Origin: Spartobacteria bacterium LR76
GTDB taxonomy: Bacteria > Verrucomicrobiota > Verrucomicrobiia > Chthoniobacterales > Terrimicrobiaceae
Length of the DNA stretch: 64,000 nt
Direction: 5' to 3'
Assembly (NCBI GenBank): GCA_003054655.1
Contig: QAYZ01000014.1
Span: forward strand, 310,001-374,000
Notes under the pieces: generated by a model
Told to the model about the DNA's origin: nothing
Databases searched by the model: none
What the model saw: only the letters and a program-made list of their open reading frames with translations
In this document: positions 8,671-16,882 of the stretch, in pieces
Numbering within the stretch: the first letter of the stretch is position 1
Layout of the letters: every line of letters begins with the position of its first letter
Made by a program: the position numbers and the translations under genes

Positions 8671-10692
8671 ATGAAGTTGTTTCCCTCTCTGTGTTTGTTG
8701 CTGCTGGCCTTCTTCGCCGGATGGACTTCGGGCAGGGCGGATGTCGCGCTGGAGATCGATTGGCGAGCGCCGAGGTTTCAGACGACAGGTCGGCAGTTTT
8801 CGGTGAATGCGCAGGGGGGATTTCATCGGGAGATGGCGGTGCAGCCTGCGTATCGTGAGGGATTAAAGTACCTGAATCCCGGTTTGTTGAGGTATCACAA
8901 TGCCGGGATGCCCAAAGGGGGGTGGATGAACCAGGAGACGAAGACGTGGGACGTTGCGGTGATCGCGGCCACGCTGGACGGGCCGGGGTGGCCGCCTGAG
9001 AAAGTGCTGATCAATATTTCCTCGTGGCCCGCGTGGATGGATGCGGATGGGAACAAGAAGCTGGACAAAGACCAGTACGAGGCGTTTGCGGCGCTTTGCG
9101 CCGAGCTGGTGCGCATCCTGAACGTGGAGCAGAAACGAGGCTTCAAGTATTTTGAGATCACGAACGAGAAGGACTTTGCCTACTGGCGCAACAAGGACGA
9201 GCCGGTGGAGGTTGATGATCTGGCGGATATCTACAACCTCGCGGCGAAGGCGATGAAGAAGGTCGATCCCACGATCAAGACAGGAGGACCGGCGGCGGCG
9301 AGCGGCGAGGATTGGGTCGAGGAGATTCATCGGAGATTTATAAAGCGGACGCTGCCTCAACTGGATTTCTTTTCCTTCCATACGTATCCGCGCACGCGGG
9401 ACTATACGCCTCAGGAAATCTATGACATGCCCGTGTGGATGGCCCGACTGGCAGCGGATCATCGGAAGATGCTCGATGAGTTGAGCCCGGACCGGCGCGT
9501 GGAGCTGCATGTGAACGAATTCAACATCGCGTCAAACTACAAGCTGGGGGACACGCGGATGCATACCAACGAGGGGGCGGTCTTCGACAGCCTCGTCCTG
9601 ATCCGCATGGCGGAGCAGGGAATAGACGTGGTGAATGCCTGGAGTGAGTGTGATGCGGCGTATGGCAAGATGGATAAGAAATTCAAGCTGCGTCCCCCGG
9701 CGCACGTGTTCCATTACTTCAACGAATTCCTTGTCGGCCAGGTGGTGGCGGGCGAGACCTTGGATCCGGCAAAAGTGGTGGTGATGGCGGTGGACTCGGA
9801 GGCCAGACGGGCTTTTGTCCTGGTGAACCGGGCGAGGGAGGCGGTGCGGGTCTCAGTGAGTTCCAAGGGGGCGGAGTTGCCGGCGAAGGGCGAGCGGGTG
9901 CGCATCGACGCAGAGGGACTGCACAAGGAGAGCGTTGTCCGGGAGGGACTGGCGGAGATGGAACTCCCGGCGGACTCGGTGACCTTTTTTTCCTTTCCCA
10001 AGCCCCGGCCTGAAGTCTGGCTCATCAGGGAACTCTACACGGCGGATTTTGACGGGCTGCTGGAGGCGAAGGCGGGCGTGTATGAGTGGACTGATGGCGT
10101 ACTGATGCCAGGGTGGCAGGCACAGACGCTGAAGGGCCCGGAGGTGCTGGAGCCAAAGTACTACCGGGCGACGACCGGGAAGGGCGTGAACCCGACCGTA
10201 AGCAAGGAGCAGCCGACATCGCTGCTGGCATTGCGGGATGGAAAGAACGAGAAGGAAGCTGCCCTGGGCATCGTGAGCAGGAGGGAATATACGGCGGTCT
10301 TTGGCGTGAAGTTTGCAAACAAAACCGGGGCGGCGATTTCGGGACTGGAAGTCAGCTACACGGGAGAGCAATGGGGGTTCAATACTGGAGGAGCCAATGC
10401 GCTGCATTGCGAGTACTCGGTCGACGCGGAGTCCCTCTCCTCCGGCACGTGGAAGGAAGTGAAGTCGCTGACGTTTGTCGCGCCTCACTCGGAGAACAGC
10501 ACGAATGACATGAGTGAGGGAAACGCCGAGGAAAACCGCAGGAGGCTGCCGGCGGTGATCGGGGGGCTTTCCATCGCCCCCGACGGAGTGATCTGGTTGC
10601 GCTGGCGGGATGATGCCAGCAGCACAGAGAGCGGAAGCGCGCAGGTGCTGGGCATTGATGAGCTCAGGGTGAAGGCAGTGACCGGAGAGTAG
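8671..10692 (+). CDS. Secreted clan GH-A glycosidase with C-terminal PEP-CTERM-type module
   Basis: 673 residues when started at the ATG before KLFPSLCLLLL, which gives a clean signal peptide ending near SGRA. A TTG 39 bp upstream would add a non-signal extension. Residues about 25-400 look like a TIM barrel related to GH39/GH51: acid/base Glu in FEITNEKD and nucleophile Glu in VELHVNEFN. A beta domain follows. The last 200 residues form a separate module (YYRATTGKG, SYTGEQWGFNTGGAN, SSGTW, IWLRWRDD, LGIDELRV) that is the same domain as the whole mature part of the PEP-CTERM protein at 14937-15797. The likely substrate is a plant hemicellulose, judged from the adjacent GH10 gene. Preceded by operator site 1. 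Confidence 0.8.
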   Translation: MKLFPSLCLLLLAFFAGWTSGRADVALEIDWRAPRFQTTGRQFSVNAQGGFHREMAVQPAYREGLKYLNPGLLRYHNAGMPKGGWMNQETKTWDVAVIAATLDGPGWPPEKVLINISSWPAWMDADGNKKLDKDQYEAFAALCAELVRILNVEQKRGFKYFEITNEKDFAYWRNKDEPVEVDDLADIYNLAAKAMKKVDPTIKTGGPAAASGEDWVEEIHRRFIKRTLPQLDFFSFHTYPRTRDYTPQEIYDMPVWMARLAADHRKMLDELSPDRRVELHVNEFNIASNYKLGDTRMHTNEGAVFDSLVLIRMAEQGIDVVNAWSECDAAYGKMDKKFKLRPPAHVFHYFNEFLVGQVVAGETLDPAKVVVMAVDSEARRAFVLVNRAREAVRVSVSSKGAELPAKGERVRIDAEGLHKESVVREGLAEMELPADSVTFFSFPKPRPEVWLIRELYTADFDGLLEAKAGVYEWTDGVLMPGWQAQTLKGPEVLEPKYYRATTGKGVNPTVSKEQPTSLLALRDGKNEKEAALGIVSRREYTAVFGVKFANKTGAAISGLEVSYTGEQWGFNTGGANALHCEYSVDAESLSSGTWKEVKSLTFVAPHSENSTNDMSEGNAEENRRRLPAVIGGLSIAPDGVIWLRWRDDASSTESGSAQVLGIDELRVKAVTGE

Positions 10693-10711
10693 GGCCGGAG
10701 CGGCTGTGGTA

Positions 10712-10725
10712 TTTATCTGAATAAG
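10712..10725 (+). promoter_or_regulatory. Locus 1 operator site 2
   Basis: TTTATCTGAATAAG, 46 bp before the start of the GH10 gene and just after the end of the preceding glycosidase, so it gives the xylanase operon its own regulated promoter. It differs from the consensus only at the first base. Confidence 0.75.
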
Positions 10726-10771
10726 GATGTGCGAAGTTTTGGAAACTTCGGCACGAGGTATGTAAGGTGGG

Positions 10772-12601
10772 ATGACTCCCCCCGTGATGAAAAGCTGTGC
10801 ATTGATCGCGATTTTTTCCGCTGCGACACTGGTCGCAGCAGAGCCGCCGGAGCCATACCTGAAGGGTGGGACGATGGTGTTGAGGGAGGCGGGACCGGAA
10901 ATGTTTTCCATCCGCTCTCCGAAGGTGAAGGTGGAGTGGGAGGACGGCACGGAGGCGGGCCGGGTGATGAAAATCACGACAAGCGGGCCGAGGCCGAAAC
11001 ATGACAGCGAGATTCAGTTGAAGGAGCCACTGCCGGCGGACTTCTCCCGAGGCGACGTGGTCTTCCTGCGATTCAAGCTGAGATGTCTGAGCACGGCGGA
11101 GGAGAGCGGAGTGGGAATAATGTCGCCGCTGATCGAACTGGTCGATGAGCCGTACACGAAGACGATCTGGGCGCGGTTTCCGGCGCAGGCGGAATGGACG
11201 GAATTCATGGTTCCCGGCCGGGTGGGACGAGATTACAAGAAGGGAGAACTGGTCCTCAGCTTGCGGGTGGGGTACGCGCCGCAAGTGCTGGAGGTGAAGG
11301 ATCTCGAGGTATGGAAACTGCCTCCGACCGTGGAACTGGCCGCACTGCCTTTCACCAGCCCCCCGCTGTATGCCGGACACGAAAAGAATGCGGCATGGAG
11401 ACAGGACGCCGAGGAACGAATCAATAAATACCGCAAGCAGGATGTGCGCGTGATCGTGACGGACGAGGCGGGGAAACCGGTGCCAGATGCGCAGGTGGTG
11501 CTGGAGCAGACGCGGCATGAGTTCGGATTTGGCACGGCGGTATCGATTCGCGAACTGCTGGGCAATGAAAAACCAGCGGATACGCGGACATACCAGGCGA
11601 CACTGCTGAGCGCCTTTGATTCGTGCGGGACGGAGAATGATCTGAAGTGGCCGGCATGGGACCAGGCGCAGCTCAGGACCAGGACGCTGCTGGGGCTGGA
11701 GTGGCTGCGGCAGGCGGGGTACACGTCGATACGCGGGCATGTCCTATTGTGGCCGAGCTTCTATGCGAACCGGTCGCCAGCGAGGCTCAGGGCGCTGGCA
11801 GGGGAACCGGCGAAGCTTCGCGAGGTGATCCTGGATCATGTAAGGGACGAGGTGACGGCGACGGCACCATTTGTGAACGAGTGGGATGTGATCAACGAGC
11901 CGAGGCTGAATCATGAAATCCTCGACCTGTTGGGCGGGGAGAAATTCATGGTGGAGGTATTCCACGAGGCCAGGAAGTGGTTGCCGGAGGGAAGGCTGTA
12001 CCTGAACGAGGCGCTGACCTTCACGCCGGACAGCCGAATCGAGGAGCTTGAGCGGGTGGCAAAACTCCTGCAGGACAACAGGGTGCCGATCGACGGGCTG
12101 GGCATCCAGTGCCATTACAACGGATGGGTGGTGACTCCGCCTGCGCAGATCGTGGAGACGCTGGACCGGCTGGCAAAGCTGGGGTTGTCGATCCGGGTGA
12201 CGGAGTTTGACATCGACACGATGGACAGTGAATTCCAGGCGAAGTATCTGGCGGATTTCTACACCGCAGTCTTCAGCCATCCGGCGGTGCGGGGAATCCA
12301 GATGTGGGGTTTCTGGGAAGGCCGGCACTGGAAGGCGTCGGCGGCCTTGTGGACACGGGACTGGACGCCGCGCCCGGCGGCGCGTGCGTATCTCGATCTC
12401 GTACGAGGAAAGTGGTGGACGCAAAGCGTGGGAAAGACGGATGGCGCGGGGACATGGGTGGAACGCGGATTCAAAGGTGATTACCGTGTGACGACATGGA
12501 TCGGCGAGCGTGTCGCGGATGTGAGGGAGGTGACGCTGGGGACGGAGCCGCTGGACGTGAAAGTGAAGATTTCCTCTGAAACAAAACTGACCAACAACTA
12601 A
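10772..12601 (+). CDS. Secreted GH10 endo-1,4-beta-xylanase with N-terminal CBM-like domain
   Basis: 609 residues. A signal peptide (MKSCALIAIFSAATLVAA) follows the start; an in-frame ATG 15 bp later is also possible, but AAGG is better placed for the first. Residues about 25-190 form a beta-sandwich resembling carbohydrate-binding modules. A barrel follows with the GH10 landmarks GHVLLWPSF, the acid/base Glu in NEWDVINEPRLN (about 375) and the nucleophile Glu in IRVTEFDID (about 478), then GIQMWGFWEG. The enzyme cleaves internal bonds in xylan. It heads an operon with two further secreted proteins (12608 and 13421) behind operator site 2. Confidence 0.92.
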   Translation: MTPPVMKSCALIAIFSAATLVAAEPPEPYLKGGTMVLREAGPEMFSIRSPKVKVEWEDGTEAGRVMKITTSGPRPKHDSEIQLKEPLPADFSRGDVVFLRFKLRCLSTAEESGVGIMSPLIELVDEPYTKTIWARFPAQAEWTEFMVPGRVGRDYKKGELVLSLRVGYAPQVLEVKDLEVWKLPPTVELAALPFTSPPLYAGHEKNAAWRQDAEERINKYRKQDVRVIVTDEAGKPVPDAQVVLEQTRHEFGFGTAVSIRELLGNEKPADTRTYQATLLSAFDSCGTENDLKWPAWDQAQLRTRTLLGLEWLRQAGYTSIRGHVLLWPSFYANRSPARLRALAGEPAKLREVILDHVRDEVTATAPFVNEWDVINEPRLNHEILDLLGGEKFMVEVFHEARKWLPEGRLYLNEALTFTPDSRIEELERVAKLLQDNRVPIDGLGIQCHYNGWVVTPPAQIVETLDRLAKLGLSIRVTEFDIDTMDSEFQAKYLADFYTAVFSHPAVRGIQMWGFWEGRHWKASAALWTRDWTPRPAARAYLDLVRGKWWTQSVGKTDGAGTWVERGFKGDYRVTTWIGERVADVREVTLGTEPLDVKVKISSETKLTNN

Positions 12602-12607
12602 ACAACA

Positions 12608-13420
12608 ATGAAAACAAAACACCTCCCTCTCTTCGGCAGCGCCGTGACGTGTGTGATCGCCATGGTGGTGCTGGCGGGCAAGGCAGAAGCGCAGAGCGCA
12701 AAGGCATTCTTCAAAGATGGACCCGGGATGAACCGCGTGGATCAGTACCCGGGCAAGCCGGGCGACGGTTGGGCGACGGCGTGGGCGGTGCGAAAGGTAA
12801 AGACGGTGGATATGCTGTCGACGGTTGAGGGAGCACCGGCCAATCCGCACCTGAATATCTGGATGTCGGTGCTCGACGGCGCGGCTGATTACAATAACGG
12901 CGCAGTAGTGAGGCTGTACGACCAGGCGGACAAGGACCATACGATCCGATTCAAGATCAAGGTGGAGAAGACAGCGGGACTGCCCTCATCGGCAGACTTC
13001 GTGGGAGCTTTTGGCGGGGAGTCTCCTGCAAGTAATTTCAACCCGAAATCGACGTGGGTGGTGCGGACGATTGGGAAGACGCCTGAGCAGTGGCGCTGGG
13101 GGGCTTATGACGGGCTGGCCGACGGCGGCTCCTACGATGGATCGTTGATGAAGGAGATCGGAGGCCTGGGGCAAGGGATGAAAGTGGCGATCGGCAGGAC
13201 CTATGCGTTCACCATCACGAACCATCCGCAAAAAGGAACGTATGACGTGCTGGTAAGCGACGGGGCAAACTCCGTGGAGACGCAGAATCTGAAGTATCGT
13301 ACCACCGAGGTCGATTGGGCGACGCCGCAGGCTGGGCTGGCCTTTCAGGCGCAAGGCCGGGAGGTGGGGAATTTGTTGGTCTTCTCGGTTTCTGAAGTAG
13401 AAATCGCCCCGGCACCGTAG
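12608..13420 (+). CDS. Secreted protein of unknown family, paralogue of 16004-16867
   Basis: 270 residues with a signal peptide ending at GKAEAQ. No named family was recognised. The mature part is a predicted beta-sandwich with recognisable blocks: DQYPGKPGDGWATAW, GAVVRLYDQ, FVGAFGGESPASNFNPKSTWVVRT, GGLGQGMKVAIGRTYAFTI and NHPQKGTYDVLVSDG. The same blocks in the same order occur in the protein at 16004-16867. The gene begins 6 bp after the GH10 stop and ends directly against the next start, so it is co-transcribed with the xylanase. A role in binding oligosaccharides or a cell-surface role is guesswork. Confidence 0.75.
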   Translation: MKTKHLPLFGSAVTCVIAMVVLAGKAEAQSAKAFFKDGPGMNRVDQYPGKPGDGWATAWAVRKVKTVDMLSTVEGAPANPHLNIWMSVLDGAADYNNGAVVRLYDQADKDHTIRFKIKVEKTAGLPSSADFVGAFGGESPASNFNPKSTWVVRTIGKTPEQWRWGAYDGLADGGSYDGSLMKEIGGLGQGMKVAIGRTYAFTITNHPQKGTYDVLVSDGANSVETQNLKYRTTEVDWATPQAGLAFQAQGREVGNLLVFSVSEVEIAPAP

Positions 13421-14641
13421 ATGACGAAGGGATGGATCGTGCTGGCGGTTCTGCTGCCAGGGGCATGGCTCCAGGCGGCGGACTCGGATGAGGTGCTGGC
13501 CGGCCTGGAGGCGGAGTATGCCGGAGTGCCGCACTGGATCGCGCGGCTGTACGATCCGCCAAGCGGGGGATTTTACGGTTCGCTGGCGGCAAAGGAGCCA
13601 AGGCCAGATCGGAGTTTCGCGCCCGACATTCAATCCACCTACTTTGCCATCCAGATCCTGAGCGAGGCGGGAGTGCTCGAGACGATGCCGCAGGGTCTGA
13701 GGGCGCGGATGGCCGGGTATTTCCGGGAAAGGCAGGACAGGAGGACGGGATATTTCGTCGATTCGGCGTATCCGGAAATGCGCGACGACCAGCGAACGTT
13801 GGGGCGGGCGCTGAAATTCTCAACGGCGGGGTTGCGTTATCTTGGATCGGAACCCCTGTATCCGCTTCCGGGTCAATCAAAGAAGACAGAGGGGGTGCCG
13901 AGCGGGATGGAAAGCCTGCCGAGTTCGGCGAGTGCGCCATCGGGAGCGCCAGAACATCTCCGAAACGTGGAAGCCTTCCGGCAGTGGCTGGATGAGAGGC
14001 CGTGGGCGGATGCCTGGAAGGCGCTGGATCAGGTGGCCTCTCAGGCGGACGCGATCAAACTGCTGCCAGGGCGGCAGCGCAGGGCGCTGGAGGACGAGGC
14101 GGAAGCCGCGATGGCGCGCCGCCGCGATCCCGAGACGGGCTTCGTCGGCGGGGGGACGACTATCGTGAAAATCTCAGGGGCCTTCAAGATCACCGCGTAC
14201 TGCCGCACGCTGGGGAGGGAGATCCCGGCGGCGGACAAGCTCAAGGAGTCCGTGCTGCGGTGGTATCGGAGCTACCCGATGGTGGATAATATTTTCTTCC
14301 TGAGAAATGGAGCGGAGCTGCTTGCGGAGCTGAAAATGAAGGAGGGCCAGAAGTTCACACCGGAGGAAATCGCAATGGTGGTTGACGTAAGCCGGAGACA
14401 GTTGCAGGCGTTTCGCTGCGAAGATGGCGGGTTTGCAAGTTTTATGAATAGGTATTACCTGAATCCGAATGATATGTTTGGCACGTGCTATGCCGCGGAA
14501 AACAGGCAGGGGGATATGAACGGAACCTCAAGCGCACGTGCGCTGAGAAAGGCGCTGCACGTGCTGGCGGGGAAGGATCTGCCACCGCTGCCGGGTGCGG
14601 GGCGGCAGTATTGGGCGGAGTTTCCGCAGGGTGATCAATAG
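13421..14641 (+). CDS. Secreted alpha/alpha-toroid-like protein of unknown function
   Basis: 406 residues. A signal peptide ends at LQAADS and the ATG follows the preceding stop codon without a gap. The mature sequence has the repeated helical pattern seen in alpha/alpha-toroid proteins such as prenyltransferase-like or lyase domains: DIQSTYFAIQILSEAG, GGFYGSL, DPETGFVGGG, FRCEDGGFASF, and Gly-Gly-rich turns between helices. No catalytic signature was recognised. It is the last gene of the GH10 operon. Its position parallels the toroid protein that follows the paralogue at 16004, so the two pairs probably arose together or do equivalent jobs. Confidence 0.7.
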   Translation: MTKGWIVLAVLLPGAWLQAADSDEVLAGLEAEYAGVPHWIARLYDPPSGGFYGSLAAKEPRPDRSFAPDIQSTYFAIQILSEAGVLETMPQGLRARMAGYFRERQDRRTGYFVDSAYPEMRDDQRTLGRALKFSTAGLRYLGSEPLYPLPGQSKKTEGVPSGMESLPSSASAPSGAPEHLRNVEAFRQWLDERPWADAWKALDQVASQADAIKLLPGRQRRALEDEAEAAMARRRDPETGFVGGGTTIVKISGAFKITAYCRTLGREIPAADKLKESVLRWYRSYPMVDNIFFLRNGAELLAELKMKEGQKFTPEEIAMVVDVSRRQLQAFRCEDGGFASFMNRYYLNPNDMFGTCYAAENRQGDMNGTSSARALRKALHVLAGKDLPPLPGAGRQYWAEFPQGDQ

Positions 14642-14870
14642 GGCGTTTCCCTCAAGGGAACCGCGGATTATTTGTCTAGGGCGGGGTGGATTCGTCCAGA
14701 CGGAAAGTGATCGCCAGCGGGAGCGGTGTTGCCGCCCTTATCCATGATGCCGCAAGGAATCGGTTACGAATTGGACGGAAGCGTTTCAAAAAAGGCACGC
14801 GCAGGAAACAACACTAGCCGCCGCATGACGGTCCAGAATTACTGGACTCCCCGGAGGGCGGGGACGCGAG

Positions 14871-14906
14871 AAAAACTCTCCCCCGATGCAGGCACCGGGA
14901 GAGAGC
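14871..14906 (-). terminator. Rho-independent terminator of the PEP-CTERM gene
   Basis: On the minus strand a GC-rich hairpin with arms CTCTCCC and GGGAGAG is followed directly by TTTTT. It lies 31 bp beyond the stop of the PEP-CTERM gene. Another inverted repeat (GTCCAG/CTGGAC, 14831-14847) lies further downstream. Apart from these structures the 295 bp between 14641 and 14937 hold nothing recognisable. Confidence 0.65.
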
Positions 14907-14936
14907 TGCTTATGAAGAAACGAAGCGGAAACACCC

Positions 14937-15797
14937 TCAGCGAGAGCAGCGACGGCGGCGAAGAATGACTGCGGCTCCCAGGCAGAAACCAACGACTGCG
15001 ATGCTGAGCGTGGATGGCTCGGGGACGGCAGTGAGGCTGAAGTCATCGATGCCAAGGCCCTGACCGACGCCCGTTCCGGAGAAATTATCACTCCAGCGAA
15101 TCCAGAGCGACTCACCCGCTCCGACCGAGAGTCCGGTGATCGTGGCCGAGATGGTGGTGTAGTTCAGTGCTCCCGGCCCGCCGGCCTGGCCAGCGGATTT
15201 GGCGACATAGGCACTGGAGACAAAGATGGTGTCGGAGTTGCCGTTGAGACCCTGGTTGGTCGAGTTGCTGCTATAGAGCGCGTTGAAGTCGAGGTTGTTA
15301 TTGTCCGTCCATGTCCCGGTGGAGAGGGAGGTGGCATCCTCGGAGTAGGCAAAGTCCAGAGTGTTGGCGGCGCCGGTATTCCATGCCCACTGTTCGCCGG
15401 TGTAGGTGATGGTGATGGAGGTGATGGTGAAGCCCGTGTTATTGACAAACTGGGCACCGAAGACTCCATGATAGGTGGAGTTGCTGACGGAGCCGAGCGC
15501 GACGTCGGTCTGGGAAGTACGAAAGGCCATGAGAGAAGTCGGGCTGGCGGCTGTGGTGGTGGGGGTCTGTCCGTTGCCATTGGTAGCCCGGTAGTACTGA
15601 GTGGTGGCTCCCGTTGTCGATCCGTACCAGCCGGAAAGCGTGCTGTTATTCGTCCAAGGGTAAAGGCCTGCCGTATTGGTGGGAATGGAATTGAAGTTCT
15701 GCGAGTAGCTCGACGAGGTCAGTACGATCTGGGAGTGGGAAGATATCATGCCGAGGAGGAGAGTCGTGAGCGCCAAGGGGAAGGTGAATTTCTTCAT
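14937..15797 (-). CDS. PEP-CTERM surface protein sharing its domain with the GH-A glycosidase
   Basis: 286 residues from the ATG before KKFTFPLALTT; a longer frame upstream adds residues before the signal peptide and is less likely. The signal peptide ends near SSHSQ. The single mature domain carries YYRATNGNGQ, TSLMAFRTS, YTGEQWAWNTGAAN, SLSTGTW, LWIRWSDN and LGIDDFSL, the same order of blocks as the C-terminal 200 residues of the glycosidase at 8671-10692. It ends VPEPSTLSIAVVGFCLGAAVILRRRR-like, the PEP-CTERM sorting signal recognised by exosortases (none encoded here). It probably sits at the cell surface or in extracellular polymer. Operator site 3 lies 50 bp upstream. Confidence 0.85.
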   Translation of the reverse strand: MKKFTFPLALTTLLLGMISSHSQIVLTSSSYSQNFNSIPTNTAGLYPWTNNSTLSGWYGSTTGATTQYYRATNGNGQTPTTTAASPTSLMAFRTSQTDVALGSVSNSTYHGVFGAQFVNNTGFTITSITITYTGEQWAWNTGAANTLDFAYSEDATSLSTGTWTDNNNLDFNALYSSNSTNQGLNGNSDTIFVSSAYVAKSAGQAGGPGALNYTTISATITGLSVGAGESLWIRWSDNFSGTGVGQGLGIDDFSLTAVPEPSTLSIAVVGFCLGAAVILRRRRCSR

Positions 15798-15847
15798 AGG
15801 TTCAGGCAGTTGTCGCCATTTCTGCGCGCCGCGCAATGGGTTCAGGA

Positions 15848-15861
15848 CTTATATAAATAAG
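15848..15861 (-). promoter_or_regulatory. Locus 1 operator site 3
   Basis: CTTATATAAATAAG, within a perfect 16-bp palindrome, 50 bp before the PEP-CTERM start on the minus strand. Sites 3 and 4 lie back to back in the divergent promoter region. Confidence 0.78.
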
Positions 15862-15940
15862 TGGAGTGACAGGTTGGCTGGCAGGAAGGATGTTAAGATG
15901 CGTCTTCCGTTGTGTGATCGAGAAGGCCGTTGACATGGCG

Positions 15941-15954
15941 CTTATATGAATAAG
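15941..15954 (+). promoter_or_regulatory. Locus 1 operator site 4
   Basis: CTTATATGAATAAG, flanked by G and C to give a 16-bp near-palindrome, 49 bp before the start of the secreted protein at 16004. Confidence 0.78.
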
Positions 15955-16003
15955 CGGACAGCGAGCTTTTGTTTCGCTCCGGGCATGGCAGGATGGCGGT
16001 GAA

Positions 16004-16867
16004 ATGATTCCTTCCCCTCCCCTCCCTAAACAAGGGCGTCAGCTATCCCACGAACGCCGCAATGATCGATTCTTCCACAGGATGGCCTGGAGCCTTGCCG
16101 CCGCGATCGCACTGTCTTTGCCGACGCCTGGCCGGGCACAGGAGGCCGTGGCGAGATTCCAGGCGGGGGCGGGTTCAAGCCAGGTGGATCAGTTTCCCGG
16201 AGTTGCAGGGGAAGGATGGGCCGACGCCTGGAAAACGTTTAGGTGGGGACCGATCAAAGTACGGACAGAGGTGCTGGGCGGGCCGGCTTCGCCCCGGCTG
16301 GAGGTGGAGATGGCGGCGAGCGAGTCGTCGGAGGAGTTCATTAACGGATCAATCGTTCGGATGTATCAGGCGGCAAATCGCCCGCATCAAATCCGGTTTC
16401 AGATCAGCCTCAACCGGGTGGAGGGAAACAATAATTCGGCAAATTTCATCGGGGCGTTTGGGGGAGTCGATCCGCATCAAAACACCAACAGGAGTTCCAC
16501 CTGGGTGATCCGTACCTGGGGAAGGAATCCCAGTGAGTGGAAATGGGCCGCATACCACGGAAATGGAGACGGTGGGGCGTTTACGTCGAAGCAACTCATG
16601 GAGATCGGCGGACGAGGGCAAGGCATGGCGGTGGAAATCGGGAAGACCTATGATGTGACAATCCAGAACCACCCGGAAAAAGGGACGTACGATGTGGCCA
16701 TCTCTGATGGATCACAAGCCGTCCATGAAGAAGGCCTGAAGTATCGCGCAGGTGCGGCGGAATGGGCACCGGAGCAGGCGGGCATCGCATTTCAAGGCCA
16801 GTTGAAAGACGGTGGCGACGCGATCACGTTTTCCGTTTCGCGGGTGGAGATCTCTCCTCTGCGCTAA
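16004..16867 (+). CDS. Secreted protein of unknown family, paralogue of 12608-13420
   Basis: 287 residues from the ATG at 16004. A second in-frame ATG at codon 27 would give a shorter signal peptide (MAWSLAAAIALSLPTPGRAQ). Shared blocks with the other copy are DQFPGVAGEGWADAW, GSIVRMYQ, FIGAFGGVDPHQNTNRSSTWVIRT, GGRGQGMAVEIGKTYDVTI and NHPEKGTYDVAISDG. Neither copy matches a family I know. It opens an operon with a toroid-type enzyme and an MFS transporter, under operator site 4. The duplicate pair in one regulon suggests a structural or binding role tuned to two related ligands, but that is inference. Confidence 0.75.
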   Translation: MIPSPPLPKQGRQLSHERRNDRFFHRMAWSLAAAIALSLPTPGRAQEAVARFQAGAGSSQVDQFPGVAGEGWADAWKTFRWGPIKVRTEVLGGPASPRLEVEMAASESSEEFINGSIVRMYQAANRPHQIRFQISLNRVEGNNNSANFIGAFGGVDPHQNTNRSSTWVIRTWGRNPSEWKWAAYHGNGDGGAFTSKQLMEIGGRGQGMAVEIGKTYDVTIQNHPEKGTYDVAISDGSQAVHEEGLKYRAGAAEWAPEQAGIAFQGQLKDGGDAITFSVSRVEISPLR

Positions 16868-16882
16868 GGTCCGGTGCTGAAA

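Noticed and set aside
9853-12940. Three long minus-strand frames over the GH-A and GH10 genes
   Set aside because: Arg/His/Pro-rich shadow translations without motifs; the plus-strand genes have catalytic signatures and signal peptides.
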